Shown one piece after another: positions 43,756 through 58,700 of a DNA stretch of 64,000 bases. Every line of letters begins with the position of its first letter. Positions within the stretch are counted from its first letter, which is position 1. The notes under the pieces were generated by a model. That model had not been told where the DNA came from, did no database searches, and saw only the letters and a program-made list of their open reading frames with translations. Origin of the DNA: Phocoena phocoena. Lineage: Eukaryota > Chordata > Mammalia > Artiodactyla > Phocoenidae. Made by a program: the position numbers and the translations under genes. Location: positions 117,072,697 to 117,136,696 of the forward strand of contig NC_089220.1 in the NCBI RefSeq assembly GCF_963924675.1, given 5' to 3'.

Positions 43756-46700
43756 CTACAAGAAAGAAAACCAGGGATCAGAATGACTTCTGGGGCCACA
43801 TGTTTGTAGGAGACCTATATGCACTGGGGTAGCTCTTGTGGTCCAGCTCTTTTTTTCTGGGTCACTGCCAGCAGAAAAAGAGTCTTTGTTTCTCACACAT
43901 GAATTTCTCTAAAAGAAGAAATGGCCTAGAAAACTAAATTTTAGAAAATAAAAACATAAAAAGTACTTTCCCGTTTACAGGGTGCTTTCCTACCTACTAT
44001 TTCACCCTCTTACCCACCATGGAAGTGTCTGGGAGATGGAGCTGCTCAGACTCAGGGAGTTCTGGAGCCTCCCTCAAACACACAGTGAGTATGAAGCAGA
44101 AATTCAGCTTCAACCCAGGTCTTCTCTCCTCAAATCCCATTCACTTTCCACCACCCGGAGGTCTCTGTAGTGGGGGATGTGCTCCACACCGGGAACAAAG
44201 CCGGGGGACTGGACAAGCCCCTCCAAGATGCTGGACTGCTGAGTGCAGGGCAAACAGCCTGTCAAGAAGCCCTGCTCCCCAGCCACTGCTGGCTGCCTAA
44301 ACCTCCTCCTAAATTGTCTGTGAGCTATGTTCTGGGAAACTCAGTTTTTCTCAACGGGAAGACCTCCCACAGTCCCATATGTTCTTTTCTGTGATTCGGT
44401 GACTCATCTCTAAAAAGCATTTATTGTCACTGGGGCATAAGGGTTATAAACAAAGATGGTGTTCTTACCACCTTCTTAACTGACTCCCAGAAATGAACGC
44501 AACTCAGCCTTTGCCATTTCATCATTTGGGAAGCTGTGATCCTTTTAGCAAAATTATATCCAGTTCAAACAAATACTTGCAGGTGACCAGGCAGAATTTT
44601 AAAGGGTATCATGGGCAAAGGAAGTCTGCTTGTAGGGTAACTGCAGGTTCTGAGGATGACAAAAGACTGCCCAGGACTGAGGAGATTCTGGGGATGTGAG
44701 ACTTTCAGCACTAAAACCAGGGAAGTCCTGGGCAACCTTGGACAAGTTGGTCGCCCCACTGCCATGCCACTGCTCAGCAAGCACTGCCATCCCTGGGGAC
44801 CATTTGCTCTTCGGAGGAAGGAAGGATTAGGAATTCACAGCCCTGCAGTCTGTCAGTCACAGAAGCCCCAGCTGTGGCAGTCAAACAAGGAGCCTCGTTC
44901 TCTGGCTTGTAGCAGAAAGAGGCACACAAGAAGGACCTAGGAATGGAAGCCTCACCCCTCTCTGGGCCTCAGTTTCTCCATCTGTAAAATGAGGGAGTTA
45001 GATGAGCTGTCCTTTCAAGGGCCCTTCCAGCTCTGGCATTCTGACTTATCTGGCAGGGTGGCACTGAGGCTATGAAGGGCCACGAGCACATCTTTTTCCA
45101 AGAGTCAGCACTTAGCCCTTTTCTGATGCTTTGACACAGCAAAATCAGAGGCTCTCTTAAGACTGTATAACCAAGTTTCCCTGTGTCTTACAATCAGATC
45201 AGAGCAATAAAAACAATGGTTTTGTTACCTCAAAAGGGAAATCCATAGACAGCACCTTACACAGGCTCTCAGGGGTACAAGGGAAATTCTTTAGCCCCAC
45301 AAATTTAAACTAAAACGTAAATTAGAACAAAGAATTAGTACATGTTACAAACAATATTGGTTCCAGCAACTGAACAGCTGTATCAAAGAAGAGAAGTTTT
45401 CAGTCTCATCCTTCCCTACCCACTCCCTTCTACTTATCCTCTGAATTACTAGGTCAGGAGTTCTCAACCTTGCTTTATACAGGAGAACCATCTGGGAAAC
45501 TCTTAAAAATTACTCATGCCCAAGCCCCACCCCGAGATTCTGACTGAACTGCTCTGGGGTGGGATCCAGTCTTTTTTTTTTTTTAAGCTCTCCAGTTGAT
45601 TCATGCAGTCAGGACTGAGAACCGCTGCCCTGTGCTAGGTTTAGGGATTCTATGTTATTCTCCCAGCTCTATGACAGTTGCCCCTAATGAAGGACTGGTG
45701 AAGCCCCTTTCACACCAGCAAAAGTTTTTATACTGAAGCAGTATACCAAAGTGATTAGGACTATGACAACCTCTGAGTCAGATTGCCTAGGTTTGAATCC
45801 CAGCTCTGTCAATCATTTAATCTCCATATGCCTCCATTTTCCCATCTGTAAAAAGGGATAATAAGATATCTACTTCCTAGGATTGTTATGCAGATACAAT
45901 GAGACAGTACATGTAGCACACACAGAACAGCATCTCAGAGAAAGCAGTACCCATGTTCCCTTTCCTCGGTGCATGTTCTTCTAGGACCTTATTGATAACA
46001 TCACTGGAAGTACTGGTCCCATTTATTGTTCCTGTAACTGGTTATTCAGTTGCTTTTAAAAATGCTGTAAGCAACCCAAGCAAATGCCAGTCTACAGGGC
46101 TTAACTAATAAAATGCAATGAAAACAACTGTCCCATATTTAATCACTGAGCGAAGAGCCAAGACGTTTGGGTTATCATCCTGGACTCTGGGACCTTGGGG
46201 AAGGCAGTCCCTTCTCTGAGCCTATATGCTAATCTATAAACAGAGGGGACTGACTAGATGAGGTCACTCTTAGCTCAGATACAAAGGCAGAGGTTCTCAA
46301 AGTGTGGTCCATGGACCAGCAGTATCAGTTTCACTGGAGAACTTGTTAGAAATGCAAATTCTCAGGCTTTACCCCAGACCTACTGAATCAGAAATTCTGG
46401 GGGTGAGGCCCAGGAGCCTACATTTTACCAAGCCTCCAGAGGCTGCTGATGCAGGCTACAGTTGGAGAATTCTAAATAGTGTTATTAATAAAAACAGTTA
46501 TTAGCATTTTATACCAACCACTGTTTATTGAGTGCTCACCGTAAGTATTATGCTAGAAAGACTTGTATATTTATATAATTTGGTTCTTAGAACAACCCTG
46601 TAATGTAGGTATTATTAACTGTATTAAACAGATGAAGAAACTAAGGCCAAGTAAAGATATTAACTTAACCTGGTAATTGTTAAAGCGAAAACTGGAATCT

Positions 46701-49700
46701 AGATAACTGTTAAGTCCATACTTTTCCCACTATGCCACGCTGCCTCAAAAAGAAAAAAGAAAAGATAATTTCATTCATAATGATTATATTTAGCTAACAG
46801 ACCAATCCAAACCAATCCCCATAAAGAACTCTGCAATCCTAACACCAGGCCTTACGGGATTGAGCTTGGTTTTCTCTCCCAGTCCTTCTTCTGGTAACTT
46901 TGAATGCATCCAGTAGAATCGGAAATCAGTCTGCCAGAGAAGAGAAAGGGAAAGATTAAAAACTGCTCACCTCAAACTCTAATACGAACAAAAACACCCC
47001 ATTCTAAAAAGGTACCTGATGGTCAAAAGGTACAAACTTCCAGTTATAAGATAAGTAAGTACTAGGGATGGAAGGAAAGTACAACACAATGACAATAGTT
47101 AACTCTGTTGTCTGGTATATACATGACAGTTGTTGAGAGTAGATCCTAAGAGTTCTCATGGCAAGGGAAAAAAAACCTTTATTTTTTTCTTTTCTTTTCT
47201 TTTTGGTATCTATATGAGATGGTGGGTGTTAACTAAACTTACTCAGGTAACTACTGCAAACTACATGTAGTCAAGTCATTGTGCTGTACACCTTACAGTG
47301 TTGCACGCCAGTTTAATTTCAATAAAACTGGGAAAAAAATAGCCACCTGATTTATGAAGACCTAAGCCCTTTTCTCACCCTCATTTCCCTTAAAACACTG
47401 CCGTAAGGTCAGGAAGATGTTCATAAAATATTTTTTCCTTAAAATCCAATAGAATTATTAATAGTAGTAATGCCAACATTTATCACCGAAGGGCTACTAT
47501 GTCTCAGGCTCCGTGCTAAGGACCTTACATACATAATCGTATTAATCTTCAACCATCCTCTGAGAATTTTATTATTTTTTGTTTTTAATATTTATTTTTG
47601 GCTGTGCTGGGTCTTCATTGTTGCACGTGGGCTTTCTCTAATTGCCTCGAGCGGGGGCTACTCGTCGTTGCAGTGCGCAGGCTTCTCACTGTGGTGGCTT
47701 CTCTTGTTGCGGAGCACAGGCTCTAGGTGCACGGGCTTCAGTAGCTGTGGCACGCGGGATCCAGAGCGCAGGCTCAGTAGTTGTGGCACATGGGCTTAAT
47801 CGCTCCGCGGCACGTGGGATCTTCCCAGACCAGGGCTTGAACTCGTGTCCCCTGCATTGGCAGGCAGATTCTTAACCACTGCACCACCAGGGAAGTCCCG
47901 AGAATTTTATTATTATTATCTCCATTTTACAGGTGAGGACTCTGAGGCTCAGAGAGATTACATCACTCACCCAGGTGCACACAGAAATACTATGGGACCA
48001 GGACTCACCAACTCCAAAGCACATTATGTTAACCTCTGTTTTATTTTACCTAAGGATTAGAAACTACTTTATAGCTGTAACTTCACATAAACTATTTTAT
48101 TCCAAATTACTATTTTTTTTTTTTTTTTTTTTTTTTGCGGTACGCGGGCCTCTCACTGTTGTGGCCTCTCCCGTTGCGGAGCACAGGCTCCGGACGCGCA
48201 GGCTCAGCGGCCATGGCTCACGGGCCCAGCCGCTCCACGGCATGTGGGATCTTCCCGGACCGGGGCACGAACTCGTGTCCCCTGCATCAGAAGGCGGACT
48301 CTCAACCACTGCGCCACCAGGGAAGCCCCCAAATTACTATTGATCTAAATTACTGATACATATGCTTCTGTTGTTATTTAGGGACTTTTCTTTCTTTCTT
48401 TTTTTTTAATTTCCAAAACCAAAACCCAAAATAAAAAACCCACAATCTTTTCTTTATATTGTCAAAATATAGGTGGCTTTAGTTATCAAATTTGTAGGTT
48501 ACAACCTACATGCATGTTATGAAACATCCTTCAACAGAATTATAGGAAAATATGTTCTTGATTGAATTTTTATTTTTTAATTTTTTTAATTTTTAAAAAT
48601 TAATTAATTAATTAACTTTTGGCCACATTGGGTCTTCGTTGCTGCACGGCCTTTATCTCTCTTTTTTATAAAAATAAATTTATTTATTTATTTATTTTTG
48701 GTTGCACTGGGTCTTCGTTGCTGCCCGTGGGCTTTTTCTAGTTACGGTGAGCGGGGGCCACTCTTCGCTGTGGTGCGCGGGCTTCTCATTGCGGTGGCTT
48801 CTCTTGTTGCGGAGCATGGGCTCTGGGCGTGTGGGCTTCAGTAGTTGTGGCTCGTGGGCTCTAGAGCGCAGGCTCAGTAGTTGTGGTGCACGGGCTTAGT
48901 TGCTCTGCGGCATGTGGGATCTTCCCGGACCAGGGCTTGAACCTGTGTCCCCTGCACTGGCAGGCAGATTCTTAACACTGCGCCACCAGGGAAGTCCCTT
49001 GATTGAATTTTTGAGTTCCGAGTTTTAGGCTTGGCTCTGCATTTGGGCAAGGTACTTAACATCTGTGGCTCTCAGCTTTCATATCTAAATGATGAGGAGT
49101 AGCAACAATAGTACATACTTACTTTTTAGGGTTGTAAGGGATTCAATGAGATCATGCTCACAAAGTGCTTAGCAATGCAGGTCTTGGCTATTTTTTTGTT
49201 TTTGTTTTTTTATCTTTTGGCCACACCGTGCAGCATGTGTGAACTTAGTTCCCTGACTGGGGATTGAACCCATGGCCCCTGCATTGGAAGTGCAGAGTCT
49301 TAAACTGGACCGCCAAGGAAGTCCCTTGGCTATTATTTTTTGAATGAGATGCATGCTAGAATTCTGAAGTACCAGCACCTAGCACAATTTGGAAACCTAG
49401 CTTGGGGTAATGGCTACAGAAAGAAGCAGCCTGTGGTGATAACCTGTGATTTGGACACGTGGGCCTGCATGAGGATCGCCTGGAGGTTGATTAAAACGTA
49501 AGTCCCATCCCCAGAGTTTCTGATTCAGTAGGTCTAAGAATTTGCATTACTAACAACCTTCTGAGGCCACACATTCAACATTCTGAGAACCACTATGATA
49601 AACTAATTGACAGGGAGCATAAAAAACCCACCACTTTAAAACTGGGACAACGATGGGGAGCATAGGAGCAGAGATGGACCCTGTAGGGTGACCTAGCCTC

Positions 49701-52700
49701 TCTCTGATGACTGCATCTGTCACTCGAGAAAATCACCAATCTGAGAAAAATGTTGTGGGAAGGTGAAACCTAAGGGGAGAATATTGGGTGGGGGGCCTCT
49801 CCTCATTTGGAAAATCTCCTTCCAAAGCTAACCCCTCAGAGATTCGAGGCCTTACGGTCATACCAAGGAGGCCCTGACATTTTCAGGGTCAAGATGTGGT
49901 TGGTGAAGAGTGGAGGTGACAGAAGTCTATTTGATGGTGCTTAACATTCCACCTTCTCTTCCTTGTGCCGCCTGCACGAGGCAGCATCCCCTTCACCTGC
50001 AACCTTCCCTGCCAGCAAGCCTCCCACACTCTGGAGAGAGGGGAGGGGGCGGTTACAGCTTCTACAAAGTCCCAGCCTACCCTACACTCTGTTTCTCCTT
50101 CCTCCCCTCAAGAATTGCTATGCTTCCCTTAGTTCCTCCTACCTCTTTTTATAAATGAAGCTAATTTAAACACACCCAAGGATGCAAGGAACATTAGACA
50201 ATGTTCTTGATATACCACATCCTGTACACACCAAGAAGTTGGTCACGTACTAGACACACATGCTGAGCCACTTTCCTGGGAGGAGAGGAGAAAACAGGAG
50301 AAGACATGAGGGGAGTATCAGTCCTTACCTGGCAGTCATAAAAAGGGTGTCCCCGCCAGCACATCACGTCCAGAACGTAGTAGGTCTGGTTCACCTCACT
50401 GTAAATGCAGTCCAGAATGGTGTAGTCTGGAGACACAAAGTAGAAAGTCAGTACAGGGTACCCCTTCCCATCAGGGTTCCCTCCACCACAATCTGGGGAG
50501 CCCCATATTAGGGGCTTGGGAACTGAATCCAACAATCCTCAGTGTTCACGGCAAGCACCAGCACTACAGGACAAAGTTCTTCACAGCCTTTTCTGGCTAC
50601 CTGGCACAGTCTAGGGGTGACCTGAGGTATGACAGCACAAGAAGGATCAAGGCAATGCCAAGTGTGAACTCTGAACCTTTAGAAAAACTGGGACATTTAC
50701 TCACCTTAGAGAAGCTCAAGTTTGAAGGGAAGTAATCTTCCATTTTAGTTTACAATTACTTTTTGAGTTCCTAACACAGGCACTGTGTTCTGTGGGGAAT
50801 ATTAACTATAAGTAATCCCTGCCTTTAAGGAAGTTACAATCCAGTTAAGGAGATAAGATGATTACAGAGGAAAGAACCAAGACCTGAATTATACAGCACA
50901 AACTAAGAAAAACGAGAGTTCCAGGAAATGCTTCATGGAAGAGATGGGATATGAACAATCTTTTGGGATCAGAGGACTAAAATAACAGGGCAGAGGGGAG
51001 GTGGAAGCACATTTCAGGCTCAAGTAAAAAAAGCCAATAGAGTGCTCAGAACAGAGGACAGGAATAACCACCAGCAGAGCCTGGGCAGGCAGAGGTGAGA
51101 GAACGGTTCTGGCAGCTCTGCCAACTCCTCGCTGAATGACCCCAGGCAAACTTTCGTGACCTTAGTCTCCCTGGCTGGGCCCAGGTGGGAGGAATAAGCT
51201 AAGATTAGGACACTGAGAAAGGAGAAAAGGGAATTCGGCGGGAAGCCGCAGCAACAGCTTACTGTACATTACATTTGGCCTTCTGGGGGTCCTTTCCCCA
51301 GAAAACTGCACCTGTCATCTTGTGATGGAAGTCCATGGGAAAGGTGCATTGACTTTAATTTAGGGGTTTATTGCCCAGCAGGCCTCACAAGTTGCAACTA
51401 TTCTGCTGCTGAGGAGGCCTGACCTTGAGGGAGAGCCCAGTGGGCAGGATATTACCTGTGCGCAGTTTCAAAAGTATGCTTTTAAAGTGGGTCTTTAAAA
51501 CAACTAACTAAGCAACTAACCAAGCACTGATTATAAAAGTTAATAAACAGTCAATTGTATGTAGGTACCTTTCGTTGTTGCTGAGTTTCGCCTGTTGCCT
51601 CCTGGCAGAAGGGAAGAAAAGCTGCTGACGCAGTAGCCACTCTTGGTGTAGGCACTGGTAGAACCCTGTGTGGACAATTACCATTCTTGTCAGGCATCAA
51701 GGTCTCCTTACCCTCTTGCTTCCACGTTCTGCAGGGGTGCCATCAGCCCAAAGATGGCTCTCATCAAATCCCTCCTGCAGGAAAGCGTTTCGATCCCCAT
51801 GGCAGGGACAGCTGCTGTGGCAGATAAGGAACACAGAGTGTGCAGAGAACCCCTCCCACTACAGGCCAGGCATGCTGGTGCCGGGGGCAGGAGCAGCTAC
51901 TCACCCTGGAGGCCACAATAAGGGCTCTTTTTCCAACAGGGCACACGACCACAATCCATTCCTGACCCAAATCTGAAGGGACGTCAATTAACCACTCTGA
52001 CAGCATTAACTGGGAACACAAAAAATGGTGTTAAAAATCAACAGGGCTGTGCTGCTCCCATGTTTACAATGACAAAGAATTCACGTCCTATATATATAAT
52101 AAAAATACATGTAAAAGAATGAGAACAGAAAAGGGTGACAGTGGGACCTCCAACCCACTAGCTCTTAGTAGTCAACTCATCTCCTGCTCACTGTGAACTT
52201 CAACTTCTCACCTTCATTATCTGCATCCATATCCATTCTTACTACTTCACCTCCTGTATGGGGGGATAGGACCCTCTATCTTTCCTTACTTTGTCCACCC
52301 ACCTACCATTATCACAACCATTATGTTCCAGGGGCTATACCTCAGAGACGAATCAAGTCCCTGACCTTGAGATGCTCTAAACTAGATCATTTCCCAAACT
52401 AGTGACCCAAATACTATACTAAAGGATGTTAGGAAATCTACCTTAAATTAAAAAAAAAGGGCTGTGGTGAAATGAATTTGAAAAAATTTACTCTTCCATT
52501 CATCACTAGTCCCTCCCATCTATACAAGACTTTAGCCTATCAATTAATACTTCCCACCGAATCTCTCATCTCTCCCATCTCTCCTTCCCCTTAGGCCACA
52601 AAATACTTAACCCCTAATCCTCAAAACCAAGGCAAAAATGAAAACCTTTTATCACTCTACATTTCTATTAAGATATTCCACGTTCTCTCTTTTTTCAACT

Positions 52701-55700
52701 ACTTCGTATTTCTTTTTTTTTTTTAACATCTTTATTGGGGTATAATTGCTATACAATGCTGTGTTAGTTTCTGCTTTATAACAAAGTGAATCAGTTATAC
52801 ATATACATATGTTCCCATATCTCTTCCCTCTTGCGTCTCCCTCCCTCCCACCCTCCAACTACTTCGTATTTCTTGCTGCTGCCTTCCCACCCACTCTGAC
52901 ACCCGCAGTCCAGATTTGCTACCTCACAGCCCCACTTGACCTCCTTGCAGCCAAGTGCCTCTATTCCCTCCCCTCCCCCTCCTTCCTCTACTCCTGGTGT
53001 AATGCTGCCAGTCACATCCTCCTCCTTGGCACATGCTCCCTTGGTCCCATGACAGTACTTTTCTGTTTTTCCTCCAAACATTCCTCCACACACTCCCCCA
53101 AAACATGTAGATAATCTTCAGGGGGCTGTTTTAGGTCCCCCTTTTCTTTTCTCTTAGATGCTGTTCCTCCTGTGGGGGTGGAACTCATCTACTTCACTTG
53201 TCATTTCTAAGATGATGCCTCCTGATTCTCTCTCTTTTTTTTTGTTTTGGCTGCGTTGGGTCTTTGTTGCTATGTGCGGGCTTTCTCTAGTTGTGGCGAG
53301 TGGGGGCTACTCTTCATTGCGGTGCACGGGTTTCTCATTGCAGTGGCTTCTCTTGTTGTGGAGCACAGGCTCTAGGTGCACGGGCTTCAGTAGTTGTGGC
53401 ACACGGGCTCAGTAGTTGTGGCTTGCGGGCTCTAGAGCACAGGCTCAGTAGTTGTGGCGCATGGGCTTAGTTGCTCCATGGCATGTGGGATCTTCCTTGA
53501 CCAGGGCTCGAACCCGTGTCCCCTGCATTGGCAGGCAGGTTCTTAGCCACTGCGCCACCAGGGAAGTCCCCTAATTCTCTTCTTTTTCATCTCCAGACTT
53601 CTTTCCTTTCCTCCAAACCTATATTTCCAGCTGTCCCTTTGCTATCTCTTTCTCTGTTGGTCCTCTCTGTACCTTAAACTCAGCATAGCCGAAACAGAAT
53701 TCACTGGCTTCTGTTGCCCAAGTACCTCCCGTCCCTGAAACACCCACCCTTCCCCTTCTGCATTCTGTGCCCTATTAATATCATCACCTTCCTCTCTGTT
53801 ATTCAATTAAACCCAAGGCATAATCAACACTCCCTTAAAGAATAATAGTAATACAACACCAAAAGCACAAATGACAAAACAAAAGATAGATAAATTAGAC
53901 TACATCAAAATGTAAAACTTCTGTGCTGCCAAAAACATCATCAAGAAAGTGAAAAGACAACCCACAGAATGAGAAATATTTGCAAATCATGTATCTCATA
54001 AGGAACTTGTATCTAGAATATATAAAGAACTCTTATAACTCAATAATAAAAGACAAATAGCCCAATTTTTAAACGGGCAAAGGATTTGAATAGACATTTC
54101 TCCAAAGATATACGAATGGCTAATAAACACATGAAAAGAAGCTCAATATCATTAGTTACTAGGGAAATGAAAATCAAAACCATGAAACACCACTTCACAC
54201 CCACTAGGATGGTTATATTCAAAAGGACGGACAATAACGAGTATTGGCAAAGATGTGGAGAAACAAACTCTCAAACATTGCTGGTGGGAATGTAAAATGG
54301 TGTAGTCACTCTGAAAAATAGTCTGATAGTTCCAGAGTTATCATATGGCCTAGTAACTCCACTCCCAGGTATATACCCAAGAGAAATGAAAACATATGTC
54401 CATGCAAAAACATGTAAATAAATGTTCATAGCAGCCATATTCATAATAGCCCCAAAGTGGAAACAACTCAAAAGGCCATCAACTGATGAATGGATAAACA
54501 AAATGTGGTATATCTATACAACAGAATATTATTTGAAAAGACATGAAAAGGAATGAAGTTCTAACACATGCTACAACATAAATGAATCTTGAAAACCTTC
54601 TAAGTGAAAGAAGCCAGAAGCAAAAGGATGTATCTCATATGATTCCATTTATACGAAATGTCCAAAATAGACAAATCCATAGAGACAGAAAGTAGATCAG
54701 TGATTGCTAGGGCCTGGAGGGAAGGGGAAATGGGGAGTGACTGCTAATGGGTGTGAAAATATTCTAGAATTAGATAGTGGTGATGGCTGCACAGCTCTGT
54801 GAATTACTAACAAAATACTGAATTGTACACTGTAAATGGGTGAATTGTATGTTATGTGAATTGTATCTCAATATGGCTGTTTAAAAAAATAGCAGTAGCA
54901 GCTAATACTGTGGGGCATTCATTATGGGCTCTGGGCTAGGTATTTAAGGTACACTATTTCATTTAATCCTTCTAACAATCCTATGAGATAGGTACTATTA
55001 CGATGTCCCATTTTAAGGATAAGAAACTAGAGACTTAGACTGGTTAAGTAACTTGCCCATGGTCAACACAGAGCCTGACTTTGAGGTCAGTCCATGCGAC
55101 CTGAGCTTAAACCCTTACCCGCTTCTCATATCGCCTCTCCTAGCCATAAATTCTGTTCATTCCACCTGGCAACATCTCTCATACTCATGACCTCTTTTCC
55201 TTCCCACTTCTACTGCCCTTAGCACTCATCAGATCTTTTAGCAAACCTAAGCCCCCTACCACAGTCTCTCTCTTCCAGGCCTTTCTACACTGATGTGGTA
55301 GTCATCACATGAAGTCCCACCTCTGCCCCTGACTCAAAAAGTCTCGGTGGTTCCTCACAATCTAGACCCAGAGTCTAAAACCTTGTACATATTTCTGCTA
55401 TACTCCTCTCCCTACCCTATGTTGCTCCATCCTCACACACACTCTGCACACCCCTCCTGAACACATCATATATTCTTCTCCCACCTCTGGGCTCTTGCTC
55501 AGCCTGATCCTGCGGCCTGGAATGCCCTGAAATGCTCTGTACCTCCACCTGTCCTACCCATGTTTCCAAACTGTCTCCTCTTTCATTAAGCTTTTCCTGA
55601 TTTCACAACCCTGCTTCTTTCTCTGTTGGAAGTTAATTTCACTTTCTTATTGCAAAAACCATAATCTACACTTATTAGAGGAGTGCATGGGCTATTTCTG

Positions 55701-58700
55701 GCCCACATCTATCTTCCCCTGAGAATAACCTAGCTTAACATAGAACAGGGCCTTCAACAATGCTTGCTTGGGGCTTCCCTGGTGGCGCAGTGGTTGAGAG
55801 TCTGCCTGCCGATGCAGGGGACGCGAGTTTGTGCCCCGGTCCAGGAGGATCCCACATGCCGCGGAGCGGCTGGGCCCGTGAGCCATGGCCGCTGAGCCTG
55901 TGCATCCAGAGCCTGTGCTCCGCAACGGGAGAGGCCACAACAGTGAGAGGCCCGCGTACCACAAAAAAAAAAAAAACAATGCTTGCTTGGGGGGGACTTT
56001 TCTGGTGATCCAGTGGCTAAGACTCCGCACTCCCAATGCAGGGGGTCCGGGGTTCGATCCCTGGTCAGGGAACTAGATCCTGCATGCCACAACTAAAGAT
56101 CCCACATGCAGCAACAAAGATCCTGCGTACCACAACTGAGACCCGGCACAGATAGATAGATAGATAAATAAATAAATATTTTTTTAAAAGCCAACATTCT
56201 GTTTTAAACAAAAACAAAACAAAACAATGCTTGCTCGGGACTTCCCTAGTGGTGCAGTAGTTAAGACTCTGTGCTTCCACTGCAGAGGGCATTGGTTCGA
56301 TCCCTGGTCAGGGAACTAAGATACCGCATGCTGCGCAGCATGGCCAAAAAATTTAAAAAACAACAAAAAAACAATGTTTGCTCAATAGAACTAAATTGTA
56401 CTTTGTCATAGAAGATGTCTGTGCTATATTTGAGGCAGAGAAAGAGGATGGGAGTGTGTGCACTCAGGAACCATATTCTTAAGGTGGGAGAGGATTCTGA
56501 AGTGACAAGACACTTGGGTTATAGAGAGAAGTATACAATAGCAGGGTAGACCCCCAGCCCCACTCAGACACATGCCCTGCCTTCTGGAGAATAACTGGAT
56601 TGCCTAGAGCACTGGACAGTCTCCACGCCTGCTTCACCTATGGTGCCACAAGCCACACCGATTTCCTCTCTGGAATCAACAGGCCACTTAGTCAAGTCTG
56701 TTATAGTGATCTGTTGTTTCATGGCCTCAACCTCACCTAGGCCAACTGGCTGGCCTGGGGTGGCTGGGCAGGCTCCCAGTATTCAAGGACCTCCAAGCTC
56801 CTACCACCTGAGTGTGAAGACCCAAGGCTGGCATGTTAGTCTACCACTTGGGAAAGACTACCAGCTTGGGAGATGGGGTGGGGGACAGTGCTGGGCTGGG
56901 CAGGCCTGATCCAAAACAGCTGTATAACGACTAGTAAAGAATGGCGTCCGCTAGCATATCAGTAGCTCAGGGGCTTTAAATGTAGCAGGCCGGAAGCCTT
57001 TGCTAACAGCATGGGGTAATGCTTCCCAAACCCACTACCCAGACTCTATCAGTGACCCCTGTCAGCACACAAAACTGTAAGTCATCTCTCTTCATCTCAT
57101 AACTTTTATGTACATCAGCACTTTCGTTGCAGATGCTCTTCCTTCTTCCTGCCTCATCCTCCTCTTCAGGGCAAGTAAAGAGCTTTGACTGCACAGTAAA
57201 GGGAGAAGGACCAGCGGCGCCTAATCTTCTCTGGAGCACTCACTTGATTAGCATAGCGTTTTGGTAACTTCTTGCCAGTGTCAACATCCATTTCCTCATC
57301 ATCTTCCTTTTCTTCTTCTTCCTCACTCTCCATCCCTGTCCAGTCATCTTCAGCGAGTCTTCTGGCATGGTTCACATAATCCAGCCGCTTTCTGAGAAAA
57401 GAAAAGGCATAAGGACAGGTCTTTACGTCTTATAGGAAGACACTCTGAAATGTGACAGATGTAATTCAAAGTCTCCAAATTCAAGAGCAACTTGGGAATT
57501 GTGGTGGGGTAAGAGATGACAAAATTTCCTTTGTAAGCCTTAACTAGTGACCACCTCCTCACAGATCCTGAATAGGAAACTCCCTCTGAACACACTCAGC
57601 TTTCCTCAGTTTCCTAAGAATAGGCAAGGTACAATATTTAAAGGAATTCTCAGGGTTCGCTAGTGGCTGATCCTACTCCTACCCACCCCACCCTAGACTC
57701 CCATCTCCACCCCAGGTGAGAGCTGACACTTCCCTGCCTGGCAGATATACCGTCTGAAGGCTCCCAGGGATTGCAGAGAGGAAACACCCAGAGGCAGTGA
57801 GAAGTTTGAGACAAGGACAGCTTCTGGGACTTTCTGAGGAACAGCCAGACCTTTTTGCAGTTCCTAACTTTCAAAAAAGGCCACTTAGAAAAAACTAAGG
57901 AAATCTGAGTGAAGAAGTATGGATTTTAGTTAATAATAATGTATCAATATTTGTTCATTAGTTGTAACAAGTGTACTATAAGATGTTGGGAATTCCCTAG
58001 CGGTCCAGTGGTTAGGACTCGGCACTTTCACTGCCGTGGGCCCAGGTTCAATCCCTGGTTGGGGAACTAAGATCCTGCAAGCTGCTCAGCGTGGCCAAAA
58101 AAAAAAAGAGAGAGGAACTTGACATTTTGGAGGGAGACTTTTCACCACATACTCCTTTTCAAAAACATTTATTTATTTATTTATTTATTTATGGCTATGT
58201 TGGGTCTTCGTTGCTGCGTGCGGGCTTTCTCTGGTTGTGGCGAGCGGGGGCTTCTCATTGTGGTGGCTTTTCCTGTTGAGGAACACAGGCTCTAGGCACA
58301 CGGGCTTCAGTAGCTGTGGTGCACAGGCTTAGCTGCTCCGCGTCATGTGGGATCTTCCTGGATCAGGGCTCAAACCCATGTCCCCTGCATTGGCAGGCGG
58401 ATTCTTAACCACTGCACCACCAGGGAAGTCCCGTCTCCATACACTCTTGTATGTATTGTGAATTTTGAACCATACGAACATACTACCTATTCCAAATTAA
58501 TCACAATTTTTAAAAACTGGGGATCGGGGGAATGCGTGATCTGAGAATGTAATCTGCAAGCAACCCAGAGGCCACAGGGAACCATCTCTGCTAAACACAT
58601 CTAGTGATGAAGCAGTGGGCAAAATGCAGCTGTCGATAGTTCCTCCTAATCCTTAATTCCTTAACCAGAAGAGGCCTGTGTTGCACTGAGAATAAAAGGA

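Larger units (their letters stand above)
52540..53820 (+). mobile_element. L2 LINE ORF2 region in SNUPN intron 3, interrupted
   Basis: 'tcacatcctcctccttggca', 'gctgttttaggtcccccttt' and 'aaactcagcatagccgaaac' line up with the L2 ORF2 3' part in plus orientation. Split by the L1 at 52,715-52,855 and the SINE at 53,238-53,570. Confidence 0.7.
55200..56395 (+). mobile_element. L2 LINE 3' end in SNUPN intron 3, hit by three SINEs
   Basis: 'tttcattaagcttttcctga', 'aggagtgcatgggctatttc' and 'aacatagaacagggccttca' lead to a terminal 'acaatg(c/t)ttgctc' that is now repeated around three SINEs (55,771-56,370). Confidence 0.75.
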
